Shown here piece after piece: positions 33,506-44,962 of a DNA stretch of 64,000 nt. The number at the start of each line of letters is the position of its first letter. Position 1 is the first letter of the stretch. The notes beneath the pieces are model-generated. The model had not been told where the DNA came from. It saw only the letters and a list, made by a program, of their open reading frames with translations, and did not search any database. Both the position numbers and the translations under genes were made by a program. Source of the DNA: Amorphophallus konjac. Lineage: Eukaryota; Streptophyta; Magnoliopsida; Alismatales; Araceae. Where the stretch lies: assembly GCA_022559845.1 (NCBI GenBank), contig CM040118.1, positions 158,430,331-158,494,330 of the forward strand, given 5' to 3'.

Positions 33506-34122
33506 GATGATGGCAACACAATGTGACAGTGAGTCACACATAAGAGTTTCTCCCCCTTTGACATGATCGAAAAGAGAAATATAGTAAAAACAAGAGTGCA
33601 AAGAGCATTATGCATGCAAATTCCTCTAGAACATTCTCCCCCTAAATGTAAGACTCCCCTGAATTATTTCTCCCCCTAAATAATAGCTCCCCCTTTGAGA
33701 AGGAATATGAACAGATAAACAAAGGTAGAGAATGTAGGAGGGTCACTTGACAACAGCTGGATCATAGGTTCAGAAAGGAAGCATGATTATAAACAACTGT
33801 TAAAGTATAAGAATCAGCAACATACAATTTGGACAAAAATTCAGGTTTAACAGTGATAAATCTACAGTAAAACATTTGACCCCTGAACAAGAGTTTATAG
33901 ATTCTATTTATAGCAATGAATCTAGGGCACATGGTATTAAAAGATAAGTCAGAAATAATACCCTTTTGTGAATAAACAAGGAAATTCAAGAGAGGCAACT
34001 TGAACATGTATTGATAAAAACAATTTTCACTCATTGACTTTTGATTTTTCGAAAGGTTACAGTAGTTTGATTTTCACTTTTAAATTTTTCAGAATCTGAA
34101 CTGAGTAAATAGATCAGTGGCA

Positions 34123-34188
34123 TTTATGCTGTTGACATTAGGTGTACACCTTGATCAGAGGCAGGTACCCCCAGTTACTAGGCATAAA
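34123..34188 (-). ncRNA. conserved stem-bounded element, D copy A
   Basis: In element orientation: arm TTTATGC, core AGTAACTGGGGG, GCCTCTGATCAAGGTGT, CCTAATGTCAA, arm GCATAAA. The arms (34182-34188 and 34123-34129) pair over 7 bases and share no sequence with the arms of the other three copies. Confidence 0.6.
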
Positions 34189-34225
34189 CTACTAGATCTA
34201 TTTCAGATCAAAACCCACAAGGAAT

Positions 34226-34295
34226 AGTCTTCACTTTTGACATTAAGGGTACACCTTGATTAGAGGCCAGTACCCTCAGTTACTTGGTGAGGACT
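34226..34295 (-). ncRNA. conserved stem-bounded element, D copy B
   Basis: In element orientation: arm AGTCCTCAC (34287-34295), core AGTAACTGAGGG, GGCCTCTAATCAAGGTGT, CCTTAATGTCAAAA, arm GTGAAGACT (34226-34234). Eight of nine arm positions pair. A polypurine tract abuts the outer arm, as upstream of C1 copy 2. Confidence 0.6.
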
Positions 34296-35486
34296 CCCCC
34301 TATAGATTTGACCCTATGAACAGAGATATTCTGAATCACCTCATGACATGTGAATTCTCCTGCTTCTTTGGAGGAGTTCACAGTTTCTCAGTGCAATCAG
34401 CCATTGCTCTGTCACTATGTTCAGTTCATAGCATTTATGATCTTATTTACTGCTGCCCTTAATTCTTTTAAAGTGATTGTTTTAAAAAATCAGTACACAC
34501 TCTTGTTAACCTGTTCTAGACATATCCAGTTCAACACATTTGGGCATTACAAAAACTTTTTCTATTTTATCCATGAGACAAAGATTAAGAGCTATAAAAG
34601 TTTTCTTTTATCTCAAATTCTGAAGTGCAGACACTTAACTCTCCAATTTATAAAGGTTAAACCTTTAGTTCCTTTCAATTTGTAAGTGTGATTCTTATAA
34701 GTGAATAATTACAATAATCACCATTCAATGTACTAAACCAGATGTAAAGCTGTTGTTTAGTGAAAATGATAGGGAAAAGATGGCAATTGGCAATATGAAT
34801 CATTTGAATGAGAACACTGAGAAGTGAATAGGATTCAATGAATTGATTAGAACTCTCAGCTCCCCCTGACATCATGATGCAAGAGATATGCTATGCAACA
34901 TACTGTCCTACATACAGATTATGCACCAAGGATACATGAGACAAGTATGCAATCAATTCAGATTTATGCATCCAAGTTATAAGCATTTTCATCCTTTTTC
35001 AGATTTTTCAGCATATGATGCAGTGCAAAGCAACCCTATTATGCATTGAAAAAACATGCAGTCTATGACAATAGGCAAATGATAATCATGCAAATCAGTT
35101 CTATATGCATTGAACAACTTCAAACAGTCATGCAAATAATGTGTGCAGACATTAGACACATGCAATGACTCTATACACTGAAGAACTATTCACAATCAGC
35201 AAGTTATGCATTCAACAACAAACATGCAGTCCATTTATTCAGTGTAATAATCAGTGAGAGAAGAGCATCAGATATATGTAAAGTAAAACTCAGTACATGA
35301 AGAGATCATCAGCGATCAATTAAGCAAATCCACATGAAACTCACAATTTTCATGCTCATAATTTCAGATAATGGAATTTAAAACCGATTTCAGAACTGAC
35401 CTGAATTGAGTCCTGGGGTTTTCTTTTTGAGTGCCTTGGTTAACCCCTTTTATTTCTCCCTCCAAGGCACACCTGCAACATATCAA

Positions 35487-37478
35487 TCAATATGATCTTG
35501 CAGGAACCCAAGCTGCCTTGGGTCTTGTATGAGCCCTAACAAGTGTTTTGACTGGTCTCTTAACAGAATTATCATCATAGCCCATCAACTTATAGCTGGA
35601 CAAGGAATAGCCAAATTGACCAGACTTACCATGATAACTAATAGAATTTAAGTTCCTTTTATGCACCTTATTGTAAATATGAAATTCATGTGCATGAACG
35701 TCAAAATTTCTGTTGTGTGCATGGGCATTTTGTTTTCTGAACTCTGCCACCCAGCACTCAGAGGCTTTGTGGCCAGGTTTTCCACAATTAAGACAAGAAA
35801 ATTTCACAAATTGTTTTGCATGGAATTTGACAGCATGGGGGTTAATATGATTCATCTGAACATACCAACAATCCTTGACTGTGTGGCCATGTTTTCCACA
35901 TTCAAAACATGAAGAATTCATTCTGTCAAGATTCTTATAGAATGCATGTCTTTTTACAGGGATTATAGCAGTTTTGGAGTTAATTGTTCTTCCCTTAGCA
36001 TGCCAACAATTTGTAGCAATATGGCCCAATTTGCTACAATGAAAGCAATGAAGTTTCTTTTTCAGATATGCATGATTCCTATCATGAAGCTCTTTAGCAT
36101 TCAAATTATCTTGCTTCTTTAATCTACAATCATGCATAAAGTGGCCAATTCTATGACAGTAAAAGCATTGAATTCTCTTATTTTGATCATGAGAAGGTTT
36201 CTTCGATTTAGAATTCCTAGCATGAATTCTATCTGATTTCAGTTCATCCTCTCTCATGACAAAGCAAACATCCATCTCATGGCCAGATCTACCACAGTAG
36301 AAACATTTCACATTCTTTCTTTTAACATGAGACAGTTTGGCCTGAGAGATTTCAACATACAAATTTTTATTCTGTTTTGTTTTCTTTTGTTTTTCTATCT
36401 GATTCGCAGGCAGACATGAAGGAGAAGCTAAAGTGCTAGCTAACTCAGAGCTACGCACAAAGGTTGTATACATTCTTTTTCTCTCTTCCTGTTTACTGCC
36501 TCCATCAGAGACTTTCTTCTTAGAAGCAGCCTTTGAATTTTCTTGGTTTTTAAATGACTCAGACAGAGAATTGTTCAATTCAGTGATTTCATTTTTGAGA
36601 GAGGAAATGAGAATTTCAGAATCTGTGACCTTTTCATTAAGTAAGACATTAATGGCTTTGTAGCTATCAATCTCTTCTATTAATGCAGTCACTCTCTCAC
36701 GTTCATTTTCAATTGAACTTTTCCCTCTTTCAAGCATTAAGAGTCTCTCAGACATAGCAAAGTTAAGTAGCTTCAATTCTTCATTCTCCTTTCTAGTTTG
36801 TTCATTCTGAACTAATTCATTAGTTAAGATTTGATCAGTTCCTAATGAATTCAGCTTATCTTCAAGTTCAGAAATCTTGTATGTGAGTTCCTGATTTTTG
36901 TTTTCCAAAACAGAAATTTGTTCCTTACTCACATTCAGATTAGCTAAGCATATTTCATGAGATTTTCTCAGATCTTGACATTTTTCACAATGAGCATTCG
37001 AATTAATCTGATCACATTTCTTTTTTAGCTTTATATTTTCAGATTTCAAATATTTACATCTCTCAGAACGTTCCTCATACATATCCCATAATTCGTCAAT
37101 TGAAATCTCTTCGGATTCAGATTCAGAATTTACCTTGGATGAGGAATCTTCATTATCCCGGTTGGCCATCAAACAACTATCACTCTGTTGGTTATGCGCA
37201 GAGATAACTTTGTCATATATCTCTTTTCCAGAATTGCACCTGAGAGCAAAAGGGTACATATCAGTATTGATTGCAGCTCTTAAGATGTTAAGGATTATGA
37301 CATTGTCACGGTTCTTTATACTGTCCTCTTTAGACCACTTGGTCTCATCATGAGGCAGTTTGTGTGGGCCTTTAGATAGTAGCCTCCATCGTTTGGGATC
37401 TATGGAGTCTACGTATACACATAGGCCTCCTAGCCAACTATCAAAGTTAGAACCGTCATACACCGGAGGTCGACCCAT
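35487..37478 (-). CDS. gag: D gag with five zinc knuckles
   Basis: ATG at 37478 follows the primer site by about 180 bases; upstream in-frame codons include only a TTG. The N terminus MGRPPVYDGSNFDSWL matches plant Copia gag, but the usual UBN2 core after the first 110 residues is missing and a coiled coil follows (about residues 140-320). Then come five CCHC knuckles near residues 391, 435, 478, 523 and 562: CFYCGRSGHEMDVC, CFYCHRIGHFMHDC, CFHCSKLGHIATNC, CFECGKHGHTVKDC, CLNCGKPGHKASEC. The likely role is binding and packaging element RNA in cytoplasmic particles. No protease follows. The open 663-codon frame suggests selection or a young copy. Confidence 0.88.
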   Translation of the reverse strand: MGRPPVYDGSNFDSWLGGLCVYVDSIDPKRWRLLSKGPHKLPHDETKWSKEDSIKNRDNVIILNILRAAINTDMYPFALRCNSGKEIYDKVISAHNQQSDSCLMANRDNEDSSSKVNSESESEEISIDELWDMYEERSERCKYLKSENIKLKKKCDQINSNAHCEKCQDLRKSHEICLANLNVSKEQISVLENKNQELTYKISELEDKLNSLGTDQILTNELVQNEQTRKENEELKLLNFAMSERLLMLERGKSSIENERERVTALIEEIDSYKAINVLLNEKVTDSEILISSLKNEITELNNSLSESFKNQENSKAASKKKVSDGGSKQEERKRMYTTFVRSSELASTLASPSCLPANQIEKQKKTKQNKNLYVEISQAKLSHVKRKNVKCFYCGRSGHEMDVCFVMREDELKSDRIHARNSKSKKPSHDQNKRIQCFYCHRIGHFMHDCRLKKQDNLNAKELHDRNHAYLKKKLHCFHCSKLGHIATNCWHAKGRTINSKTAIIPVKRHAFYKNLDRMNSSCFECGKHGHTVKDCWYVQMNHINPHAVKFHAKQFVKFSCLNCGKPGHKASECWVAEFRKQNAHAHNRNFDVHAHEFHIYNKVHKRNLNSISYHGKSGQFGYSLSSYKLMGYDDNSVKRPVKTLVRAHTRPKAAWVPARSY

Positions 37479-37662
37479 TTGAGTAAGAGGCAAACAGATT
37501 CAGCGCAATAGACCAGATGACAGGGAATGCAGCAGAACCAGATGAGCAAAGCAATGCACAAGTCGATGAAACAAAATACCGAGAACTGAAAACACACTCT
37601 GAGATGCACCAAGGACTAGCAGGATCCTCTGCAGATTGTTAGATCTGTTTAGTCAGAGACCC

Positions 37663-37674
37663 ACTCTGATACCA
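37663..37674 (-). other. D primer binding site (tRNA-iMet)
   Basis: ACTCTGATACCA on the + strand, TGGTATCAGAGT in element orientation, two bases inside the right LTR. Compared with C1 the last base differs. Confidence 0.88.
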
Positions 37675-38696
37675 ATTGTTAGGTTCGGTGCAAGTATTCA
37701 GAGGGGGGGGGTGAATGAATATAGCCTATAAAAACTTTCACCCAATATAAAATTTCGCTCAATTAGAATTTCGCTCACTCAACAGATTAAACACTTAGAA
37801 TAAAATCTGATCAAATCATCTAATGAACCTGTGATCAAACAATTGGAGCGCCCCTATGCAAACATCTAGTGGAAGCAAACCATAAGCAATCAAACCACAA
37901 TGCAAGAGGGGTTTTTAGGTGTTTCGGTCCTACAGACCTACATCCACCCGACACTCAAACCCGAGTGTGGATTACTACTGCGCAACACAGCTTGCGTCCG
38001 CTGGGCAATACAGCTTAGCCTACGATCGCTGGGCCTCACAGCTTGCCGTCCAGTGGAATCCACCACTGCAACCGCTGGGGATTACAGCTTACCCGTCCAG
38101 TGGAAACCTCCACTGCCCGCTGAGCAACACAGCTTGCTGTCCAGAGGAGTCCTCCTCTGTAAACCGCTGACTAACAGCTTGAAAGAAAGTGTAAATGGGA
38201 AAACGAAAGACAAGGTAACAGCAGTCGGAAAGCTGTAAACGTAAAGCACAATGCGGCTCTTAAAGAGCTGACTGGCCTGGATTTGATCCACGGTCCAGTG
38301 AAGACAGATCTTCAAACAACCTCTCTCAGTCGCTTCTTCTCACGATCTCTTTCTTTCTCTTTCTTTCTCTCTGCACTTCTCTTCTTCTTTCGGTAATCTC
38401 TCACTCTCTGCTCTTCTCTTCTCTCTCTTTTCTTTCCTCTCTTGTGCTGGATCGACAGCTTCTTTTCACTCTGCCTTTTTCTCTGCCTCTCTTCTTCTTC
38501 TTCTCTCTTTCTTCTTTTCTGCTGGATCATGGAAGCTCTCTCTTCTTTTTCCCTTTCTCTTCTCTCAGCTTCTGCTTTCTGCTTCGATCACGATCACACT
38601 CTCTTTCTTCTTCTTCTTTTCTTTTTCTGGATCGAAGGACTTTTCTACTCTCCAGCCTTCTTCTTCGATCAGCCTTCTACAGAGGATGAAGGCTTC

Positions 38697-38704
38697 CTTT
38701 TATA
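38697..38704 (-). promoter_or_regulatory. D 5' LTR TATA box
   Basis: TATAAAAG on the - strand; this copy would drive the element's transcript toward gag. Confidence 0.7.
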
Positions 38705-39389
38705 AGCAGCAGCAGCACACTGGGCGAGTGTGGCTTCCACGTTTCTTGCCCTAGAAATTCGGACCACGTGACAGCATCCTGGTTCACGAGCCAGGCACCT
38801 CGGATCACGTGCCCGTCAATTCAACGACATTCGACCAGCAGGACACAAGTCTGCTGCGTTGACTCCATCAGCTTGCTGCGTTGACGCATCAGCATCGACA
38901 TCGGCATCGGCAGTCCAGTGATCAATGTATTTGGCGGATAGACATGCTGCGTTGACGCTGCTAGGCTAAAGCGTTGACACAGTGGTGTATTTCTGTAACT
39001 AAAAGTTCGGCTTGTTTGCATGCTGCGTGGACGCTAAGAACTCCAGCGTTAACCTTCTAAACTGTCTCCGAGCTAGATGCCTATCAGGCTCAATGGCTGC
39101 GTCGACGCTGTCTAGCAATGGCGTTGATGCATGGATACGTTCCAGTGAACAACCAGCCTAGCCTTTTTAACTGCTGCGTCGACGCTGCTCCACTGCTGCG
39201 TTGACGCGTTGGAGTATTTCTGACAAGGCCTCTGCTTCTTGAGTGGCTGAGTTGACGCAGCCTTTACGTAGAGTTGACGCTGTGAAGAGTATCCGTGGAT
39301 GCATCTTCACTGGTGCGTGGACGCCTTAAGCTCTAGCGTCGACCCTGTTCCCTTCAGCAACAAGAATGAAGTCATAAGGTCTAAGTTTA

Positions 39390-40320
39390 TGCATTGCATT
39401 GTATAGACTTTGCTGTGAAGGCGAAAGCAATGTAAAGACTTCAGACTGCAGGAACGTGTGAACAATCAGTGTGTAGACTCTTCAATCGACAGCCTTTGAA
39501 GCACGAAGGCAATGTACAGGCTTTGCCTTAAAACGAATGTAAAGACTTAGAATCAAAGAGGCGTTGTGTATACTTAGAACCAGTGTACAGACTTGGAAGC
39601 TTGAGCCAATGTACAGACTTCACGCTGTACAGACTTTACTTATGATCCGTAGGGAAAGACCTCAATGTATAGACTTTGCCTTGAACGAAGGTCAGTGAAG
39701 AATGTATAGACTTTCACGATGTGTAGACTTTGGATACGTGAAAGCTACAGTGAAGGAGTGTACACACTTGACCAATTCAAGGGCGAATCAAGTGTACAGA
39801 CTCTGAGTCCAAACCCAAAGGCTGTACAGACTTAGAATATGAAGACTGATGTACAGACTTCATTAATCAAAGTATGAATGAGACGCTGTGCACACTTAGC
39901 CTAGGATAATGTATATACTCAATCAAATGAAGAGCTTCCAGTGTATGGACTTAAGTTAAGTGCATTGGCTGTACAGACTTCAATTTGAAGATGCCCGGTG
40001 TACAGACTTCGAATGAAAACCAATGTGTAGACTTTGCCTTAGACGCTAAATGAGACGCTCAATGTACACACTTCAAGTCCAGTGTATGGACTTAGGCGTT
40101 CTGTTCAAGACAAAACCAATGTACAGACTTCAAGACTAATGTATGCAATGTATGGACTTCAAATAACATTGACGATGTACATACTTAGCCTAAGACAATG
40201 TGAAGACATGACAACCGACAGGCCATGTGTAGACTTTACGAACAACATGCACCAGAGTGTATAGACTATATGAATTGACTCTGCATGAGACACTCAGATG
40301 GACAGTGTTTAGACTAATGC
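39390..40320 (-). repeat. TGTAYAGACTT array in the D right LTR
   Basis: Counterpart of 32220-33170 with one more unit. Flanked on both sides by GCGTYGACGC palindromes (38870-39345 and 40356-40460). Confidence 0.9.
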
Positions 40321-40651
40321 ATGAAGCAAAGCAAGAGCTCTTTCAAAACAATTCCAATGCGTCAACGCATTGAGTCCACTGCGTCGACGCACCAGTTGAC
40401 ACATTTTATAGACCAGCTCTGGGACAGACCAGTGAGTTGACGCAATGATCCCATGCGTCAACGCATCATGCAATACTCATGCAAACTCATGCATTCAATG
40501 CTGTATATCAGACACAGTCCTATGCAATCATATCAGCAGCCATATTCAAAACACAATATCATAATGCACTGACTGTGTTGCAATCATCAAAACAAATCAG
40601 CATGCTATCATCAAAACATAATGCACATGCTTGTGCCTAAGAGGCACAACA

Positions 40652-40656
40652 CCCGG
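40652..40656. repeat. D target-site duplication, right
   Basis: CCCGG, exact repeat of 30553-30557. Confidence 0.92.
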
Positions 40657-40949
40657 TATACGTCGAATGGCATGTGATCACCATCGCTCCTCTCTGCCAA
40701 CTTCATGTCTATCATTTGTTCGAGCATTAGTCTGCTCACTGTTGCCGGGTCAACTGGGTTTGGATAGAAATGGGCCAGTTGTACCAGCGGTGTTGTTAAC
40801 ACTGTGCCTGAGGTGCAATAGTGGACCCCTGGAATGGCAGGTTCGGTGGCGGGGCCGGTGTGACATGTTGTGGCTGATGTAGGGGTACGCCACCAGTGTA
40901 GGTAGGTATTGGGGGAGACACCGTCGCCTGCAGAGAAGCTTCCGAGGCC
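40657..40949 (-). pseudogene. gag: E gag fragment between D and T
   Basis: The - strand carries the part of E gag just before the core: a proline-rich segment, then NPVDPATVSRLMLEQMIDMK and RSDGDHMPFDVY, where D interrupts it. Removing D joins it to 30239-30552; removing T joins its upstream end to 53108. This shows both insertions hit one gag gene. Confidence 0.75.
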
Positions 40950-40954
40950 TGACC
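40950..40954. repeat. T target-site duplication, left
   Basis: TGACC precedes the T 5' LTR and recurs at 53103-53107. Confidence 0.93.
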
Positions 40955-43900
40955 TGTAAGACCCCGAATTATTTTATTAGATTTAATATATTTATTTAGC
41001 TCTTGTTAATTAAGAATTTGCATTTTTATGGATTTAATAATTGAATTTCAGATTTATTAATATTTAATTCCTTAGAAATAGAATAGTGATATTTTTGACC
41101 ACCTTATAAAAATCCAGAAAAATAGTAAACAGGTTAAGGTCGATGTATATTGCAATTTTGTCTTCTGGCTTTAGGTCATTAAAAATCCGTGGTGAGATCT
41201 ATTTAGTGATTAAGCCCTTAATTACACACTTTTTGACCCAAACCTAACCTTGGATTAAAACACGAAATTAGGGCTTGATACTCGACCAAATGAGCTCAAA
41301 CCAGAGCCAAATGAACGGTGAGGATCTGAGGATCAAAAGCCCCCAATAAATTTAGCGAAACCCTAACCCTAGGCGGCGCTCTCGGCCGAGTTTGCTCAAG
41401 TCAACAATCACGGCGCCGTTTCTAACACGTCTCTTCCACGGCCGAATACTCCCAGCACAGAACTCTCCAGAAGGCCTATGAGCTATACATAGAAAGCTCT
41501 ACGAGTCCTCTTTCTTTTAGTTGCTGTGGTGTCGGCAGAGGATCCAGATCTAGGGAGAATTCCGGCGATCTTTGTAGGTGTGTCGGCAGGCCGTCGACTT
41601 CCATCTTCCTCCCTTGTTTCTTCAATTAAGGTAGGCATTCTTAACCAAAACTCGATCATGAGTATAGGAAATTGCTCCTCTCGACGAGATCTAGCCATTG
41701 GGACTGAAAGCCCCAATTTTTATCAGGTGTGTAGAGAGCAGTCGAGGCTTTTCTGAAGGGTATTCTAGTTCATTCTTCATATCTAGCACGTTTTTCAATC
41801 TCCGATTGAGGTAGGTGTAACAGACCAAACTTAAATTAACTTATATGATATGATAAGCATGATATTAGCTTTCATTTCACGTAGAAAGCCCTAAGTTTCA
41901 TGAAGCATGTGTAGAGAATTTCTGTTTATAGTAACAGCATGTTTTAGACCTAGTTTGATGTGTTCATCCGAAGTGATTTATGATTTCTAAGTATTGATCT
42001 TGATCCACATGAACCATATCTTATATGGTTGGATTCACCATCGAAGTAGCTTTCATTTGAGCCAAGAAGCCCCAAATTCCATTCCGTATGTAGAGAGAAT
42101 TTAACGTTTTAGTCACAGCATGTCAGAATTAGGGTTTCTTGTGTTCTTGCCTTAATAGATCTCGATTCCAGTAATTGATCATGAAATTGACCTTGCAGAT
42201 AGGTAGAGTTTTGTATTAGCTTTCCATTGATACCAAAATCCCCTTATTTGGAGTCCAATTGCATTAGTTATGATCATTTTAGTGTAACCCTATCCAAACC
42301 CTAGTTCCCGGCGTTCACCGGACGCGGCAGGGATGACCGGAGACGACCCAGAGATGGGCGGTCTTACGATAGACCATCCAACTCCAGCCCACCTTTTGAC
42401 CAATTTTGACCCTAGCATGCCCCTGGTTGAACGGTTTTTCAGGAACCACTCATCTCTGGATGAACGGTTCGTCAGGAACCACATATCTGGATGAAAGGTC
42501 CAGACTGGACCACATATACATAAACGGCCCTGCTCTGGCCGCACAACCCAGGGATGGGCGGCCCTCCCAGGACCGCCCAACCCCTTGGGCGGCCCAGACA
42601 GAGCCTCCCAACACCTTGGGCGGCCCAGACAGAGCCGCCCAACCCTTGGGCGGCCCAGGGAGAGCCGCCCAACTCCCTGAGGCCTGTTTGAAGCCCGTTC
42701 GCCCCTTGTTCAGCCCAGTAGATGTACGGCCCTTTAGCAACCGTTTATCTACCCAGTAATTGACTTAGTAATTATTATGATGCATCCATTTTAGTGTCAT
42801 AATGACAATTTATAATTATAAACCCATGGACGGCCCCTGAGGAACCGTCCATCTCCCTGTGTCACAGAGTGACCCCTGTTCGGCCCCGGAATGCCCAGTA
42901 AGTTGTACGGTCCATATAGAACCGTTTATCCCCACAGAGAGTGACTTAATTTATGTTCTAATGCATTCATTTGCATGTCATTAAGGGTAATTAGTGAAAT
43001 AGAAACCCATTTAATAACTGTTTAAATATGCAACTAAATTTCTGATTATTGCTTGTCATTCGTGCCTATGCGACTTACGCGAACTCGTTATCATCTTAAA
43101 TTGTTTTCTTGACATCTTGGATTAATATATAACCTAATCCTTGTTAAATTAGCTTGGCATTAGGATTAATATGACTGTTAACTTGTTGTTTACTGCTGTA
43201 CTACAGTAGAACATCATGTTTAACTTTCCCACTTTACGCGAAGCCGATTGGCCGCTTAGCGTACTAGTTTCGGTTCTACCCCGGAAACTCTATCCGGTGG
43301 TCTTACCGTCATCTTGGAACATCATTATAATCATGATTAGAATCTGTTTAACACCAGCATACCTTGTTTTATGAGTTTAAACCGCTGGGTTAAGTCTTGG
43401 ATCAAATCGGACGACCCGAGGCATGCACGGTTAGTATTGGACCGCATAACCTCTTCGGCGGCCCGTTCGTGACCGCATATCTTTATACGGCCCAGTATGG
43501 ACCGTATATCTTGTTCTTGGGCCTCACTGTCTTTTAGACATGAGCGGCCCATATTGCACCGTTCTTACCTTAGGGCGGCCCACTGTCAGCCGTTCTTTTC
43601 TTGACTTCACGGGCTGAGTTTCAGTCCAGTTCCTGTACGTACGGTTCTGTATGAACCGTATATATCCATGGAGCGGCTCTGTTACGACCGCACATCTCTT
43701 GGAGATGAGTTTCACCGTGTTTGTACTCTTGAATCCAAGGACAAGGTTAGTCCTTTAAATCTGAACTTATGACAGAAATTCCTCTGATTAATTGGCCATT
43801 AAAATTGATTGAATGTCTGGATGGATGGGACGTTGGGCCCAGTAAATCAATGCCATCGCATCATAAGGGCCCGGTCTGGTCCTGGGGAGAGCGCCCGAAA

Positions 43901-44611
43901 GTTAGTGAGCCCATGGGATGTTAATGACAAGGTGGGGCATTGCACCGAAGTACTTGCCTGAGTGTTGGCGTCTATGACAAAAGTATCTTGTTACTTGTTA
44001 CTTGATCATACTTGGTTAATGTTTAAATTACTTGCTTGTTGGCCAATTCCTTATTACTATATCATTGTTATATCTCTTGTTATATCTCCTGTTGTAAATT
44101 CTTGTATTTGTTATCCTTGATAATCATTATCAATTGTATATTTCTTGACCTTGCAAGATCTCGTTATTACTGTTGTTTATTGCATTATCGTTTGTAGCAT
44201 GATATTTTGAAAATATAATTAAACTGTTAATCACTTATACATGTCTGTTATTTCCTACTGAGCGTCAGCTCACACCCCGTTGTTTCCCCCTTTCCAGGCT
44301 TCTCAGGTGGCGCGCTTACCGACGGGGAAGGGCAGGAGTGATGTCTTGAGTGTATCAGTTCTAGTGTGTTAGCGGTGTGCTTATTGTTAGTTGTGTTTGG
44401 AGATCATTTAGTTTCAATTTGTTGTTTTGTCTTAGTGGTTGTTATTCCATGTTGTATTAAGTTGCCTTTGAGATTACTGTATCAGTTTGGTTGTTAATGA
44501 TCATTTAGTATTTCCTTTCCATAGCACTTGTGTATTTAGATTAGTTCTCTCTCTTTCCTGCTTGCCTCTGACTGTACGTCCTGATATTTCCGCCTTGTTC
44601 AGGGCGTGACA
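40955..44611 (+). repeat. T 5' LTR
   Basis: TGTAAGACCCCG to GGGCGTGACA, 3657 bases. Contents: an AT-rich start, AAACCCTAACCCT (41358-41370), three diverged copies of a segment with TAGCTTTCATTT and GTAGAGAGAATTT (about 41850-42290), GGCGGCCC palindrome arrays (42325-42740, 42825-42935, 43380-43720), then T-rich sequence. No promoter could be placed confidently; TATAAAAA at 41105 is one candidate. Confidence 0.95.
42325..43720 (+). repeat. palindrome arrays in the T 5' LTR
   Basis: Units of roughly 30 bases, each an imperfect inverted pair, often followed by ATATC or ATCT. Stems vary but stay complementary: GGGCGGC/GCCGCCC (near 42630), TACGGTTC/GAACCGTA (43640-43647, 43653-43660), TACGGCCC/GGACCGTA (near 43488). 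The second LTR holds the same arrays at 50820-52210. Confidence 0.75.
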
Positions 44612-44618
44612 GTTTAGT

Positions 44619-44630
44619 TGGTATCAGAGC
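44619..44630 (+). other. T primer binding site (tRNA-iMet)
   Basis: TGGTATCAGAGC, seven bases after the LTR. The leader to the gag ATG (44963) is untranslated and contains no other feature I recognise. Confidence 0.92.
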
Positions 44631-44962
44631 CTAGGTTTCACATTCCTAGGTTTTCTTAAGTTCTTAAGTTCTAGGTTTTCTAAGTTCTTGCTTGGCATCC
44701 CAATAACCCGGTATATCAAAAGATGTTGTCCGAACGTTAGGCTACGCCTATCGGAAGGTCGCATACTTGTGCGAGTGGTCTTCGGACCGATTATCTCCGT
44801 CATGTACCAAGTTTTGGTCGTGTCTAGGTGCATTAGACCCCTAATCTTGTTAAAGTCTAGGACCTGACCTGGTGAGAATGGGTAGAAACTTGGGTTAAGT
44901 TCATTTCTTAATTGTGTAATTATCTATCTTGATTAAACCTAAGTAATCTATTTCTCGTGTAG

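Larger units (their letters stand above)
33506..35486 (-). other. D post-gag region, no gene
   Basis: Two kilobases without a supported frame, occupying the place of C1's post-pol region. It holds several extra CTCCCCCT tracts (about 33551, 33633, 33670, 33689, 34294, 34860) and two copies of the stem-bounded element. 34880-35350 is rich in ATGCA steps such as CATGCAAAT and TATGCATT. Confidence 0.65.
30558..40651 (-). mobile_element. D: gag-only Sirevirus-like element nested in E
   Basis: LTRs at 30558-33491 and 37677-40651, CCCGG duplications, a tRNA-Met primer site beside the right LTR and a polypurine tract beside the left one put it on the - strand. It encodes a 663-codon gag with five zinc knuckles and no pol. 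LTR micro-repeat, LTR-end hairpin, repeated polypurine tracts and post-gag structured elements all match C1, so it is probably mobilised by C1-type enzymes. Gag is uninterrupted, unlike C1's. Confidence 0.92.
37677..40651 (-). repeat. D 5' LTR (right copy)
   Basis: 2975 bases, 41 longer than the left copy. One extra TGTGTAGACTTT unit near 39716-39733 and an expanded TTTCTTTCTC run near 38350 account for much of the difference. TATA box on the - strand at 38697-38704; TGTAYAGACTT array at 39390-40320. Confidence 0.93.
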
